A program made the translations under genes and the position numbers. Source: Gluconacetobacter aggeris (GTDB taxonomy: Bacteria > Pseudomonadota > Alphaproteobacteria > Acetobacterales > Acetobacteraceae). From it: a DNA stretch of 64,000 nucleotides. The number at the start of each line of letters is the position of its first letter. Within the stretch, counting starts at the first letter, position 1. The notes beneath the pieces are model-generated. The model was not told where the DNA came from and made no database searches. It saw nothing but the letters and a program-made list of their open reading frames with translations. Location: positions 1 to 64,000 of the forward strand of contig NZ_JABEQD010000013.1 of the NCBI RefSeq assembly GCF_014174395.1, written 5' to 3'. Below, one piece after another: positions 1-8,412 of the stretch.

Positions 1-2
1 AT

Positions 3-119
3 GCGGTCAATCTCTACACCGCCATGGGCGCGGGCTGGCAGGGCGTGGCCGTCACCGCCACCGCACTGCCCGTCTCGCTGGAAAAGCAGAACGTCCTCGC
101 CCGCGCCTTCAAGGAGTAA
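3..119 (+). CDS. C-terminal end of efflux outer-membrane factor (partial)
   Basis: Only the last 38 residues and the stop codon are inside the window. The frame starting at base 3 reads AVNLYTAMGAGWQG followed by a short tail. This matches the usual C-terminal signature (VxLYxALGGGW) of NodT/OprM-type outer-membrane channel proteins of RND and MFS efflux systems. Such proteins form the trimeric channel that joins a periplasmic adaptor and an inner-membrane pump. The body of the gene lies upstream, so partner genes cannot be seen. The assignment rests on one short motif and the codon pattern. Confidence 0.6.
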   Translation, partial: AVNLYTAMGAGWQGVAVTATALPVSLEKQNVLARAFKE

Positions 120-127
120 TCGGATCG

Positions 128-160
128 CCTTTCTTTCCGGTCCCGAAAACGGAAGAAAGG
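128..160 (+). terminator. Inverted repeat after the efflux gene
   Basis: The arms CCTTTCTTTCCG and CGGAAGAAAGG pair with one bulged base, beginning 9 bases after the stop at 119. A second weaker hairpin follows at about 199-220 (CGTTC/GAACG), ahead of an A-rich run. Either could end the upstream transcript, but neither has a clean U tract. The rest of 120-380 is AT-rich and non-coding, and presumably holds the promoter of the next gene. Confidence 0.35.
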
Positions 161-379
161 CCAACCGAACAGCCCGAACCATCCGGCACAGCTTCAATCG
201 TTCCTTTGCACAAAAGAACGGAAAAAGGCATGCACCCCATTTTTCATATGCCTGTGGATAAATAAAAACTCCTCATTTACCAAATATTCACTCTTCGCCC
301 GCACGAAATTTCCGACAGAAACCCTATTTCTGCATAAAATGTCGAAAATTTTTACCTTATATTTACTTTGAACATATAT

Positions 380-420
380 CCAGATGAAAGTGACATCCAT
401 TTAAAGTCACTTTCATCTGG
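380..420 (+). promoter_or_regulatory. 15-bp perfect stem-loop abutting the ribosome binding site of the next gene
   Basis: Bases 380-394 (CCAGATGAAAGTGAC) and 406-420 are exact reverse complements around an 11-base loop. The ribosome binding site GGAGGA (419-424) overlaps the last two bases of the 3' arm, and the GTG start follows at 430. In RNA this stem would partly occlude or crowd the site, so translational control is possible. It could instead be a protein operator. Confidence 0.5.
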
Positions 421-429
421 AGGAATATC

Positions 430-846
430 GTGATCCTTTATTCTTCGATTCAAAAGCTATTAAAAAGCGAAGACGGAAAAGTTATTATTCCGGAAAATGT
501 TTTCAAATTCCTGATCACCTCCTACCTGAAGACCGTTCCGTTCGACGAAACGGCCTATCTGCGCGCGAATCCCGATGTGGATGCAGCGATCCATCGCGGC
601 GAACTGAAAAGCGGCCATGACCATTTCATCCGGGTCGGTTTTTTCGAAGGCCGCGATACGGACGGCAAGGAATTCGACGAGAAATGGTACCTGAAGAATA
701 ATCCCGATGTCGCCGCGTCCGTCCTTCGCGGCGAGTGGACGAACGGCAAGATGCATTGGCTGAGCGTCGGCCGCGCGGAATTGCGGGCACCCTCCCGGGC
801 GCTGGAACCTGTCTACGACACCTGGCGCAGCTTCTGTGCCGCGTAA
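430..846 (+). CDS. Small NPDV-repeat protein of a glycosylation locus
   Basis: A 138-residue protein starting at GTG 430 behind GGAGGA (spacing 5). It holds two copies of a ~40-residue repeat: FDETAYLRANPDV...SGHDHFIRVGFFEGR and FDEKWYLKNNPDV...NGKMHWLSVGRAELR. The pattern FDxxxYLxxNPDVxxxVxxG...HxxxxGxxEgR also occurs at the N-terminus of the glycosyltransferase at 3921-6869, and I know it from bacterial surface-polysaccharide glycosyltransferases. There is no catalytic domain, signal peptide or membrane segment. It precedes the 1005-residue glycosyltransferase by 30 bases and is probably cotranscribed. A role as a detached repeat module that binds or positions glycosyltransferases is inference. 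Confidence 0.7.
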   Translation: MILYSSIQKLLKSEDGKVIIPENVFKFLITSYLKTVPFDETAYLRANPDVDAAIHRGELKSGHDHFIRVGFFEGRDTDGKEFDEKWYLKNNPDVAASVLRGEWTNGKMHWLSVGRAELRAPSRALEPVYDTWRSFCAA

Positions 847-876
847 CGTCCATACGACCGAACGTACCAGCGCATA

Positions 877-3800
877 ATGGAGCAGACGATCAACCGCTTT
901 GTGCGGGACATGTCCGACCGGCACGGCCGCGTTCTCTCGTCCCGTCATGACGGGCTGGCAGATCTTTCGGAAACTCCCGAAGTCCTCCTGCCACGGCTGG
1001 AATATCTGCAACGCTCCCATCCGAGCGCACGCGACATCACGCTGGGGATCGGATTCTGCCGGCTGGCGCTGGACGAGCCACGCGCGTCGGAGGCCTTCGA
1101 GTTTCTCTCCTCGGTCACCCTCTCGCCGCTGGCCCGGTTTTTCCTGCTGATCACCCGCATGCGCTTCGGCGCCCCTGACCGGGCCTTTGTCGAATTGCGG
1201 GCACTCCTGCGTGAAACCGCCGTCATTTTTCCCGATATCGCCTTCCCGCTCTTCAGCGCAATCGCCGAGGCCAATCGCTGTTCGGGCTGGTGCGCCATGC
1301 TGCCCGACGGGCGCCTTGTCGCCGGCCTGCCGGAACATGCCGCACACGACCTCGTCCTGCGCCATGACGGAGAGGAACAATCCGCCGAGTTGGCCCTCCT
1401 GGCACGCCCGCCCGGATACCAGGTCTGGGAAATCGGCAATTTCGTCCTGCCGCCCCACCTGCCGCGCATCGACATCCTGCACGAGGGTCGCGGCCTGCTG
1501 GGCAGCGGCATCGACAGCCGAACGGTCTGGACCTTCGAAGGATTCGTCGAAGGCGCCGCGGAAGGTCTGAGCGGCTGGTGCCGCTACCCCAACAATCTGG
1601 AAGCATCCGACCACATCCTGGTGCGGACCGTCGAAGACAACCGCACGCTGTTCGACGGAGAAATCGGCCCGCCCGATGACGGGCCGCAGGACAGCCTGCT
1701 CCAGGCCGAAAAACCGCGCACCGACTTCCTCCTTCCATGGCAGGACATGGAAGGTCCCACGACGCCGGCGGTCACGGTCACCGATCGCTTCGGCCGCGCG
1801 CTATACGGCAGCCCGATCGATCCGCTCGCGGGCGGGCGCTATGCCCGCACACAGGCGGAATGGGTCGCCACGCGGTTCGCCAGCGCGTATCCCGCTTCCG
1901 CACGGCCCACCTTCAATCAGCCCTTCCCGACCCTGTACGCGCCGCGCTTCGCGGTGCCCGAGGCCGACGCGCCGGCCATCCCCACCCGCAAGGTCGCGGT
2001 CATCATTCCCGTCTATCGCGGCTATGAGGTCACCAGGACCTGCATCACGCTGGTGCTGCAGCATCGTGGCGCGAACGAACGTGTCGTTATCATCAATGAT
2101 TGCTCGCCGGACGAGCGGATCACCGCCTTCCTCGATACGCTCGCGACGCTGGATGGCGTGACGGTCCTGACCAATGCCCGCAATGGCGGCTTCACCTTCT
2201 CCTCCAATCGCGGCCTGCGCGCCGTGGAGCGGGACGAGGACGCCATTCTGCTGAACAGCGACACGCTGCCGCCCCCGCACTGGATCGACGCCTTGCGGCG
2301 CACCGTCTATCGCGCAGCCGATATCGGCACGGCCACGCCGCTCTCGAACGCGGCGACGATTTTCAGCTATCCAAGCGCGGATGGCCAGAATCCCGTGCCC
2401 TCCTACGAAGAGGTGATCGAGACGGCGGAACAGCTCGCGGCATGCGGCTGCGATGCGTTGATCGACGTGCCGACCGCCCATGGCTATTGCATGTATATCC
2501 GGGCTGAATGCCTGCATCAGACCGGCCTGCTGCGCGAGGACGTCTTCGCCCAGGGCTATGGCGAGGAAAATGATTTCAGCCGCCGCGCCGCCGCCCTGGG
2601 CTGGCGGCACGTGGCCTGCCTGGAAACCTTCGTCGGCCACGCGGAAGGACAATCCTTCAGTGCCGTCAAAAGCGATCTGGTCCGCCGCAACCTGGCGATT
2701 CTCAACGGGCTGCACCCCGGATACGACCGCATGGTGCAGGAATGGCTGGCGCGCGACCCGCTGGGCGCGTTCCGCCGGGACCTCGATCTGGCCCGCCTGC
2801 GCCACGCCATCGCCGGACGTCCCGTGGTGGCGCTGCTGACCCACGACCGGCAGGGCGGCGTCCAGCGTTTCGTGACGGAGCGCGCACGCGACAACCTGGC
2901 GGCCGGCCATGTGCCGCTGGTCGTCTCACCCCACCGTGCGGGCAACGGTGCGAAGGATGCAGGCTGGCGGGTCATCCCCTTCCTGCCGGAGGATTATCCC
3001 AACATCACCCTGCCCCGACAGGGCGCGGAGCTGCATACGCTGCTGCGCGCCCTTGGGTGCGACAGGATCGAAATCCACAGCTATATCGGGGCCGGAATCC
3101 GCGACGTGCACTGGGTCTCGCGCAGCGGCATCGATTATGCCGTGTATCTGCATGATTATTCCTGGTTCTGCCCGCGCATCACACTGGTGTCGCACAACAA
3201 TCTTTATTGCGGCGAGCCGGCGCGCGATGTCTGCCAGCGCTGCATCGCCGATCTGGGGCCCCTGAACAGCGACGACGCCCCCCTGGACCTGCTGCGCGAC
3301 CTGAGCGACGATCTGTTCCGGCGCGCCGGCGCCATCATCGCCTCCTGCCAGGACGTCGCGGACCGCTATCGCCGCCACATCGACGCCCCAATCACCCTGG
3401 GCCAATGGGAACCGCCCGTCCCGACCCGCCCCGCGACCTTCCTGCCGAAGGCGCCGGACGAGATACGGCGCATTCTCCTGATCGGCGCCATCGGGATCGA
3501 GAAGGGCTATAATATCCTGCTCGCGCTGGCCCGGCATGTCGCGGACCACGCCCTGCCGATGCGCTTCGTCATCATCGGCTACACCTGTGACGATGCAAGG
3601 CTACTGGCCACCGGCGTCGTCGAGATCACCGGCCGCTATGGCGAGCATGAACTGGCCGCCCTCATCCGGCGCCACCCGTGCGACTGGGGCTTCCTGCCCG
3701 CGATCTGGCCGGAAACCTGGTCCTATATCCTGACCGAATTCTGGCGGCAGAATGTGCCGGTCATCACCTTCGATATCGGCGCGCCGGCCGCACGCATCAG

Positions 3801-3894
3801 GGCAACGGGCACCGGCCTGACCGTGCCGTTGCACCTGCCCATCGCCTCCCTGGCCACCGTGCTGCTGACACCCTGGCTGCTCCGCATCCATTGA
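877..3894 (+). CDS. Large bifunctional glycosyltransferase (GT2 plus GT4-like)
   Basis: A 1005-residue protein. Residues ~1-370 are not recognised. Residues ~371-620 form a GT2 (GT-A fold) domain: KVAVIIPVYRGYEVTRTC opens it, IINDCSPDE and NARNGGF follow, and LLNSDTLPP supplies the DxD-like metal site. A typical GYCMYIRAECL and GYGEENDFS acceptor region comes next. Residues ~650-1005 resemble a GT4/GT-B domain (VVALLTHDRQGGVQRFV, ILLIGAIGIEKGYNILLALA). Two catalytic units in one chain suit sequential addition of two sugars to a surface glycan. It has no membrane segment and is probably cytosolic. The downstream glycosyltransferase starts 27 bases later, so the two likely form an operon. Confidence 0.85.
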   Translation: MEQTINRFVRDMSDRHGRVLSSRHDGLADLSETPEVLLPRLEYLQRSHPSARDITLGIGFCRLALDEPRASEAFEFLSSVTLSPLARFFLLITRMRFGAPDRAFVELRALLRETAVIFPDIAFPLFSAIAEANRCSGWCAMLPDGRLVAGLPEHAAHDLVLRHDGEEQSAELALLARPPGYQVWEIGNFVLPPHLPRIDILHEGRGLLGSGIDSRTVWTFEGFVEGAAEGLSGWCRYPNNLEASDHILVRTVEDNRTLFDGEIGPPDDGPQDSLLQAEKPRTDFLLPWQDMEGPTTPAVTVTDRFGRALYGSPIDPLAGGRYARTQAEWVATRFASAYPASARPTFNQPFPTLYAPRFAVPEADAPAIPTRKVAVIIPVYRGYEVTRTCITLVLQHRGANERVVIINDCSPDERITAFLDTLATLDGVTVLTNARNGGFTFSSNRGLRAVERDEDAILLNSDTLPPPHWIDALRRTVYRAADIGTATPLSNAATIFSYPSADGQNPVPSYEEVIETAEQLAACGCDALIDVPTAHGYCMYIRAECLHQTGLLREDVFAQGYGEENDFSRRAAALGWRHVACLETFVGHAEGQSFSAVKSDLVRRNLAILNGLHPGYDRMVQEWLARDPLGAFRRDLDLARLRHAIAGRPVVALLTHDRQGGVQRFVTERARDNLAAGHVPLVVSPHRAGNGAKDAGWRVIPFLPEDYPNITLPRQGAELHTLLRALGCDRIEIHSYIGAGIRDVHWVSRSGIDYAVYLHDYSWFCPRITLVSHNNLYCGEPARDVCQRCIADLGPLNSDDAPLDLLRDLSDDLFRRAGAIIASCQDVADRYRRHIDAPITLGQWEPPVPTRPATFLPKAPDEIRRILLIGAIGIEKGYNILLALARHVADHALPMRFVIIGYTCDDARLLATGVVEITGRYGEHELAALIRRHPCDWGFLPAIWPETWSYILTEFWRQNVPVITFDIGAPAARIRATGTGLTVPLHLPIASLATVLLTPWLLRIH

Positions 3895-3920
3895 CCCAGG
3901 CCGACGACAAGGACGCGATC

Positions 3921-6869
3921 ATGACGCCCATGGACCAGCCGACGGAACAACCAGCCGCGAAGCCCGCATGGTGGCGGTTCGACGCCGCGTGGTATCGTCG
4001 TCGCTATGCCTTCATCCCCGCCATCGCCGACCTGCGGGACGAGGCGGACATCCTGGCCTTCTACAAGGAATGCGGCGAACCCCTGGGCCATTCCCCCAAC
4101 CCGTTCTTCGACGAGGAATGGTATCGCCAGGCCTATGCAGACATAGACGAGGCTATTCGCGCACACCAGGTCCCGTCAGGCTTCGCCCATTATTGCGCGG
4201 AAGGCTTCAGGGACCACAATCCGAACGGTTTTTTCGACGAGCTCTTCTATCGGAAAACCCAGCTCGGCCTGTCGCTGGAGGAGGTTGCCCATCACGGCCT
4301 GCGCAACGGCTACGATCACTTCCTGTCCTACGGCGCCAGGGAAGGCCGGGATGCCTCTCTGTTCTTTTCCAGCGCGCTCTTCCTCAAGGAAAACCCGGAT
4401 TTCCTCCATGACACGCGGCTCGGCCCATTCATCGCCTTCATGGAAAACCTGCACGCGCCAGAGAACGCCGCCCGCCGGACATCCTGGTTCTTCGATCCCG
4501 TCTGGTATCTGCGGGCGTATCCCGCCGTCTCGGACCAGATACAGGAGTGGGGACACCCCCTGCGCCATTACCTGATCACCACGGCGCCAACCGCTTTCGA
4601 TCCCCTGCCGTTCTTCTCCGAACGGTTTTATGCAACCAGCCATCCGGACGTGGCCCAAGCCGTTGCGACGGGCGCTTTCCGCAACGGCTACGCGCATTTT
4701 CTGCAATACGGCCAGCAGGAAGCACGCCGCCCCCATCCGCAGGTCGATCTCGCCGCCTATGCAAAGGACCCCGGCGTAATCGAGGCGATCGGCCTGGGGT
4801 GCTACCCTACCCCCTTCGCCGCCTATGCCGCCCTCTCCGGCACGCTGCCGGACGGCAAGAAACCTGCGGAAAGCGCCGAACTGCATTGCCGCCGCGCCTT
4901 TCGCCTGCTGGCCGATGTACGCACCAGCACCCTGATGGCCCGTCCTCTCGATTTTTCCTGCGACCTTCCCGATTTCAGCGTCGTCATGGTCGTCCACGAC
5001 CAGTTCGCCTTCACCATGACGGCGCTGTCCTCGCTGCGGGCCACCTATCCGGGGCCGATGCAGGTGATCCTGATCGATGGCGCCTCGCGAGACGAGACCA
5101 GCCGGATCGAACGATATGTCCACGGGCTCGACATCGTTCGGCTGGCCGACAATATCGGCTTCCTCGCCGGCTCCAACGCCGGACTCGCACGGGTCGCCGC
5201 ACCCTATGTGCTGTTCCTGAACAACGATGTCGAGGTCTTCCCAGGCGCGAACGCGGCCGCACTACACCGCCTGCGGCAGGAGGCCCGCACCGGCGCCGTC
5301 GGGGCGAAGCTGATCCGCACCACCGGCCAGCTTCAGGAAGCGGGCAGCATCATCTGGAATGACGGCACCACATCGGGCTATCTGCGCGACGCCTCCCCGC
5401 TCTGCCCCGAAGCCAATTACGCGCGGGCGGTCGATTTCTGCTCCGGCGCATTCCTGATGGTCCGTACCGAACTGGCCAAGGCACTCCACGGCTTCGATCC
5501 GCATTTCAGCCCGGCCTATTATGAGGACACCGACCTCTGCGTCCGGATCCGCCAGCAAGGCTTCGACGTGCTCTACGACCCCGACGTGGCCGTACTGCAT
5601 TACGAGTCCGGCAGCGGTAATCCGGCGGACATCGACACCATCCTGGGCCGGAATATCGGCAGGTTCTTCCACAGACACCGCGACGAGATCGCGGGGTATT
5701 ACACGCGGGACAGCGCGAACCTGCTAAGGGCCCGCACCAGTACCAGAACGCAAAAACACGTCCTGTTCATCGAAGATTACCTGCCCCAACCGGCCATCGG
5801 CGCGGGCTTTCCCCGCTCGAACGACATCGTGCGCCTGATGGTCGAAGATCTGGGCCTGCATGTGACCGTCTATCCGGTCTTCCCGCCGCGCGAGGCCCCG
5901 GCGGGCCGTTATCGCGACCTGCCCGACCGCGCGGAAATCATCTGGGACCGCGGAATCGCCGACCTGGACGCCTTCCTGCACGCCCGATCGGGCTATTACG
6001 ATGTCCTGTGGATCGGCCGGACCCATAATGCCGCCCGCCTGCGCCCGATCATCGCCGCCTGCCGCGCCGCGCTCACGGACTGCCGCATCATTCTCGACAC
6101 CGAAGCCATCGCCTCGCTACGCGAACGGGGCCGGATGCAGTTGGAGAACCGGCCGGACCTGCCCACGCTGGCGACCATGCTGCGCCATGAATTCCGCGCC
6201 ACAGATTTCATCGACCGGTTCGTGGCCGTCAGCCAGGCCGAAGCCGACCTGCTCGCCCCGGAGGTGCATTGCGCGGTCGCGGTACTGGGTCATGTCAAAA
6301 CGCCCGCCCCGCAGCCCCGCTCCTTCGCCGCCCGTGCACACTTCCTATTCGTCGGCGCGATCCAGAACCCGCAATCCCCCAATCTGGACGCGCTGACATG
6401 GCTGAACGACCAACTTCTACCCGAATATGGCCACCTTCTTCCCCCCGAGGCCCGAATCCGCGTCGCGGGCCATCTCGCGGAGGGCATCGACCTCGCTTCG
6501 ATCCTGACGCACCCACGCTTCGACCTGCTCGGCTTCATCGAAGACCTGGGCCCACTCTATGAATCGCACCGCGTCTTCATCGCCCCGACCCGCTTCGCGG
6601 CGGGCATTCCCTACAAGATTCACGAAGCCGCCGCCCATGGCCTTCCCATCGTCGCCACCGACCTCCTCTGCCAGCAGATCCGCTGGACCGCCGGATCGGA
6701 TCTCGCCTGCGCGCCGAGCAATTCCCCAAGCACGTTCGCGGCTGCCATGAATAAGAGCTACACGGACGAAGCATTATGGAACACGCTGCGACGAAATGCA
6801 GTTCACCGAATCTTCATGGAAAACAGGAAGAGTACATCTCTCGACATTCTGGAATCGCTCCTCGACTGA
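3921..6869 (+). CDS. NPDV-repeat glycosyltransferase (GT2 plus GT-B)
   Basis: A 982-residue protein. The frame is open further upstream, but ATG 3921 has AAGGA seven bases before it and avoids overlapping the previous gene. Residues ~15-330 carry about six degenerate repeats of the type FFDEEWYRQAYADI...FAHYCAEGFRDHN. A GT2 domain follows from ~350 (FSVVMVVHDQFAFT, LIDGASRDET, ADNIGFLAGSNAGL, LFLNNDVEVF with a DxE-type metal site, CSGAFLMVR, YYEDTDLCVR). From ~610 a GT-B-like domain follows (HVLFIEDYLPQP, FVGAIQNPQSPNLDAL, IAPTRFAAGIPYKIHEAA). The architecture matches polymer-assembling or O-antigen-decorating enzymes of surface loci. The exact sugars cannot be read from sequence. Confidence 0.85.
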   Translation: MTPMDQPTEQPAAKPAWWRFDAAWYRRRYAFIPAIADLRDEADILAFYKECGEPLGHSPNPFFDEEWYRQAYADIDEAIRAHQVPSGFAHYCAEGFRDHNPNGFFDELFYRKTQLGLSLEEVAHHGLRNGYDHFLSYGAREGRDASLFFSSALFLKENPDFLHDTRLGPFIAFMENLHAPENAARRTSWFFDPVWYLRAYPAVSDQIQEWGHPLRHYLITTAPTAFDPLPFFSERFYATSHPDVAQAVATGAFRNGYAHFLQYGQQEARRPHPQVDLAAYAKDPGVIEAIGLGCYPTPFAAYAALSGTLPDGKKPAESAELHCRRAFRLLADVRTSTLMARPLDFSCDLPDFSVVMVVHDQFAFTMTALSSLRATYPGPMQVILIDGASRDETSRIERYVHGLDIVRLADNIGFLAGSNAGLARVAAPYVLFLNNDVEVFPGANAAALHRLRQEARTGAVGAKLIRTTGQLQEAGSIIWNDGTTSGYLRDASPLCPEANYARAVDFCSGAFLMVRTELAKALHGFDPHFSPAYYEDTDLCVRIRQQGFDVLYDPDVAVLHYESGSGNPADIDTILGRNIGRFFHRHRDEIAGYYTRDSANLLRARTSTRTQKHVLFIEDYLPQPAIGAGFPRSNDIVRLMVEDLGLHVTVYPVFPPREAPAGRYRDLPDRAEIIWDRGIADLDAFLHARSGYYDVLWIGRTHNAARLRPIIAACRAALTDCRIILDTEAIASLRERGRMQLENRPDLPTLATMLRHEFRATDFIDRFVAVSQAEADLLAPEVHCAVAVLGHVKTPAPQPRSFAARAHFLFVGAIQNPQSPNLDALTWLNDQLLPEYGHLLPPEARIRVAGHLAEGIDLASILTHPRFDLLGFIEDLGPLYESHRVFIAPTRFAAGIPYKIHEAAAHGLPIVATDLLCQQIRWTAGSDLACAPSNSPSTFAAAMNKSYTDEALWNTLRRNAVHRIFMENRKSTSLDILESLLD

Positions 6870-6940
6870 AGACAGAATCCATCCATCCTTACCTCACCGG
6901 GCCCTCCCGACACCATGCCGTAGCTTCCACACATTAGCAG

Positions 6941-8080
6941 ATGCAAAAGCCATTTCTTAAAGACAAGAGACCTGCAATGACCGAGACAAACGGGTGGTTC
7001 GACATACATTTCCACCCCACGGACAGGCTGGAAGATTTCGGATACCTGCCGGAGCCCCATAAAATTGCCTACGGAAACCCTCTTCTGAGCGCGCCCCCCC
7101 CTGCCATTTTAAATGAGGATAGCATCGGGGACAGGACGATCATCGACAGTCACCACAGACGGGATTTTGTTCCCGGTATAGAGTATTATTGCCTTCCCGG
7201 CAAAAATCTCACCCTGGGTAGCGCAGGCTTCATAAGAAATGAATCCAACGATATTTTCTCAAATTCAAATATTTATTCCACATTCGTCTCCGGCGCCATT
7301 ATTGATTCTCTTCCGCAAAGCTGGCGAGGATCCATTTTCAATAAAAGTTCCGAGCCGGTCTTCCATGACGAACCCATCGTAATCCTGATCAATTATCCTT
7401 TCGTCTACGGACATGTTCTTCTGGAAATGTTTCCGAAAATCTATGCTTATACCAAACTTCAGGAAATAGGCATACGCTTCAAAGTCGCCATTCCCAAATC
7501 CATTCCCATATGGATGCATGACTTTGTTGATCTTTTCATAAATAAAGGCGATATAATATATTACGATCACGAAAACATCGTCATTAAAGCAAGATCCTTT
7601 ATCATGATCTCGACTCTCAATCGAGGATATATCTTCCATCCGGAAATGAATTGCTTAGTCGGCGAATCGATTCGTAAAATAAAAATTATTTCTCAAAACG
7701 AAGAAAATAAGAAAATCTATTTATCCAGAAGACTGGCACGTGCCAGCGAACGCGCTGTCGAAAACGAAGCTGAATTGGAATATTTTTATTCCGGCATCGG
7801 ATACCAGATCATATACCCCGAGCAACTCACCCCCAAAGAGCAAATCTACATTTTTTCTCGTGCAACAAGAATAGTAGGTGTCTTCGGTTCCGGTCTTCAC
7901 AATACCATCTTCTCACCCAGAGGTGCAAAAGTGCTTTGTATCGGATGGCTGAACGCAATCCAATCCTACATTTCCAACTTGAGAGGGCATACAATAGCCT
8001 ACTACCTGAATGGTGCTGAACACGGAACCAAGATCGACATCCGAAATATCGAAAGAATAACAAGTCAGTATCTGTCCTAA
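6941..8080 (+). CDS. Glycosyltransferase family 61-like protein
   Basis: A 379-residue protein, clearly more AT-rich than its neighbours. The C-terminal part carries the GT61 (DUF563) signature: KIYLSRRLARASERAVENE, a GYQIIYPEQLTPKEQIYIFS segment, then VGVFGSGLHNTIFSPRGAKVL. These segments form the nucleotide-sugar binding half of that family. A start at ATG 6977 (MTETNGWFD) is also possible, as neither start has a strong ribosome binding site. GT61 members transfer xylose, GlcNAc or other sugars in eukaryotes, and in bacteria they sit in capsule and LPS loci. The base composition suggests separate acquisition. No membrane segment is seen. Confidence 0.75.
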   Translation: MQKPFLKDKRPAMTETNGWFDIHFHPTDRLEDFGYLPEPHKIAYGNPLLSAPPPAILNEDSIGDRTIIDSHHRRDFVPGIEYYCLPGKNLTLGSAGFIRNESNDIFSNSNIYSTFVSGAIIDSLPQSWRGSIFNKSSEPVFHDEPIVILINYPFVYGHVLLEMFPKIYAYTKLQEIGIRFKVAIPKSIPIWMHDFVDLFINKGDIIYYDHENIVIKARSFIMISTLNRGYIFHPEMNCLVGESIRKIKIISQNEENKKIYLSRRLARASERAVENEAELEYFYSGIGYQIIYPEQLTPKEQIYIFSRATRIVGVFGSGLHNTIFSPRGAKVLCIGWLNAIQSYISNLRGHTIAYYLNGAEHGTKIDIRNIERITSQYLS

Positions 8081-8412
8081 AGGCATATTCTTCCATCATG
8101 CCCCGACCCGGCAAAGGGCTTGCTAAGCCTTCGCATCGCAATGTTCCGGGCAGACTTTCTGCCGAGTGAATCGCTTAACTGCGAAATTTTGCGACAAGCA
8201 GCATCAGTCCTACGGTCCGATATGCATTCGTTAAGATCCTTGCCCGATCATCCAGCTTCCAAGGCTGCTTGAAAGGTCGAGCCGAGCGAGGATGCCTCGC
8301 CACTTTACGCCCGGTGTGTCTTTCTGATCCTCGGGCGAGGGGCGCGCGAAGGATATGCCGGCAGGATGACTTCGCAAGACGCCTCCCGCTCTATCAGGGA
8401 TGGTTGCAGGTA
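8081..8412. other. Intergenic region with a possible decayed coding fragment
   Basis: 332 bases with no intact gene. On the minus strand, 8175-8282 reads without a stop and ends ...WKLDDRARILTNAYRTVG...FRS before a TAA. It looks like the tail of a transposase-type ORF, but I cannot name a family. No terminal inverted repeats or target duplication could be seen. The 3' part should carry the promoter of the secreted protein gene at 8413. Confidence 0.25.

Noticed and set aside
8175-8282. Possible transposase C-terminus on the minus strand
   Set aside because: Only ~35 residues, family not identifiable, and no terminal inverted repeats. Kept only as a note in the intergenic entry.
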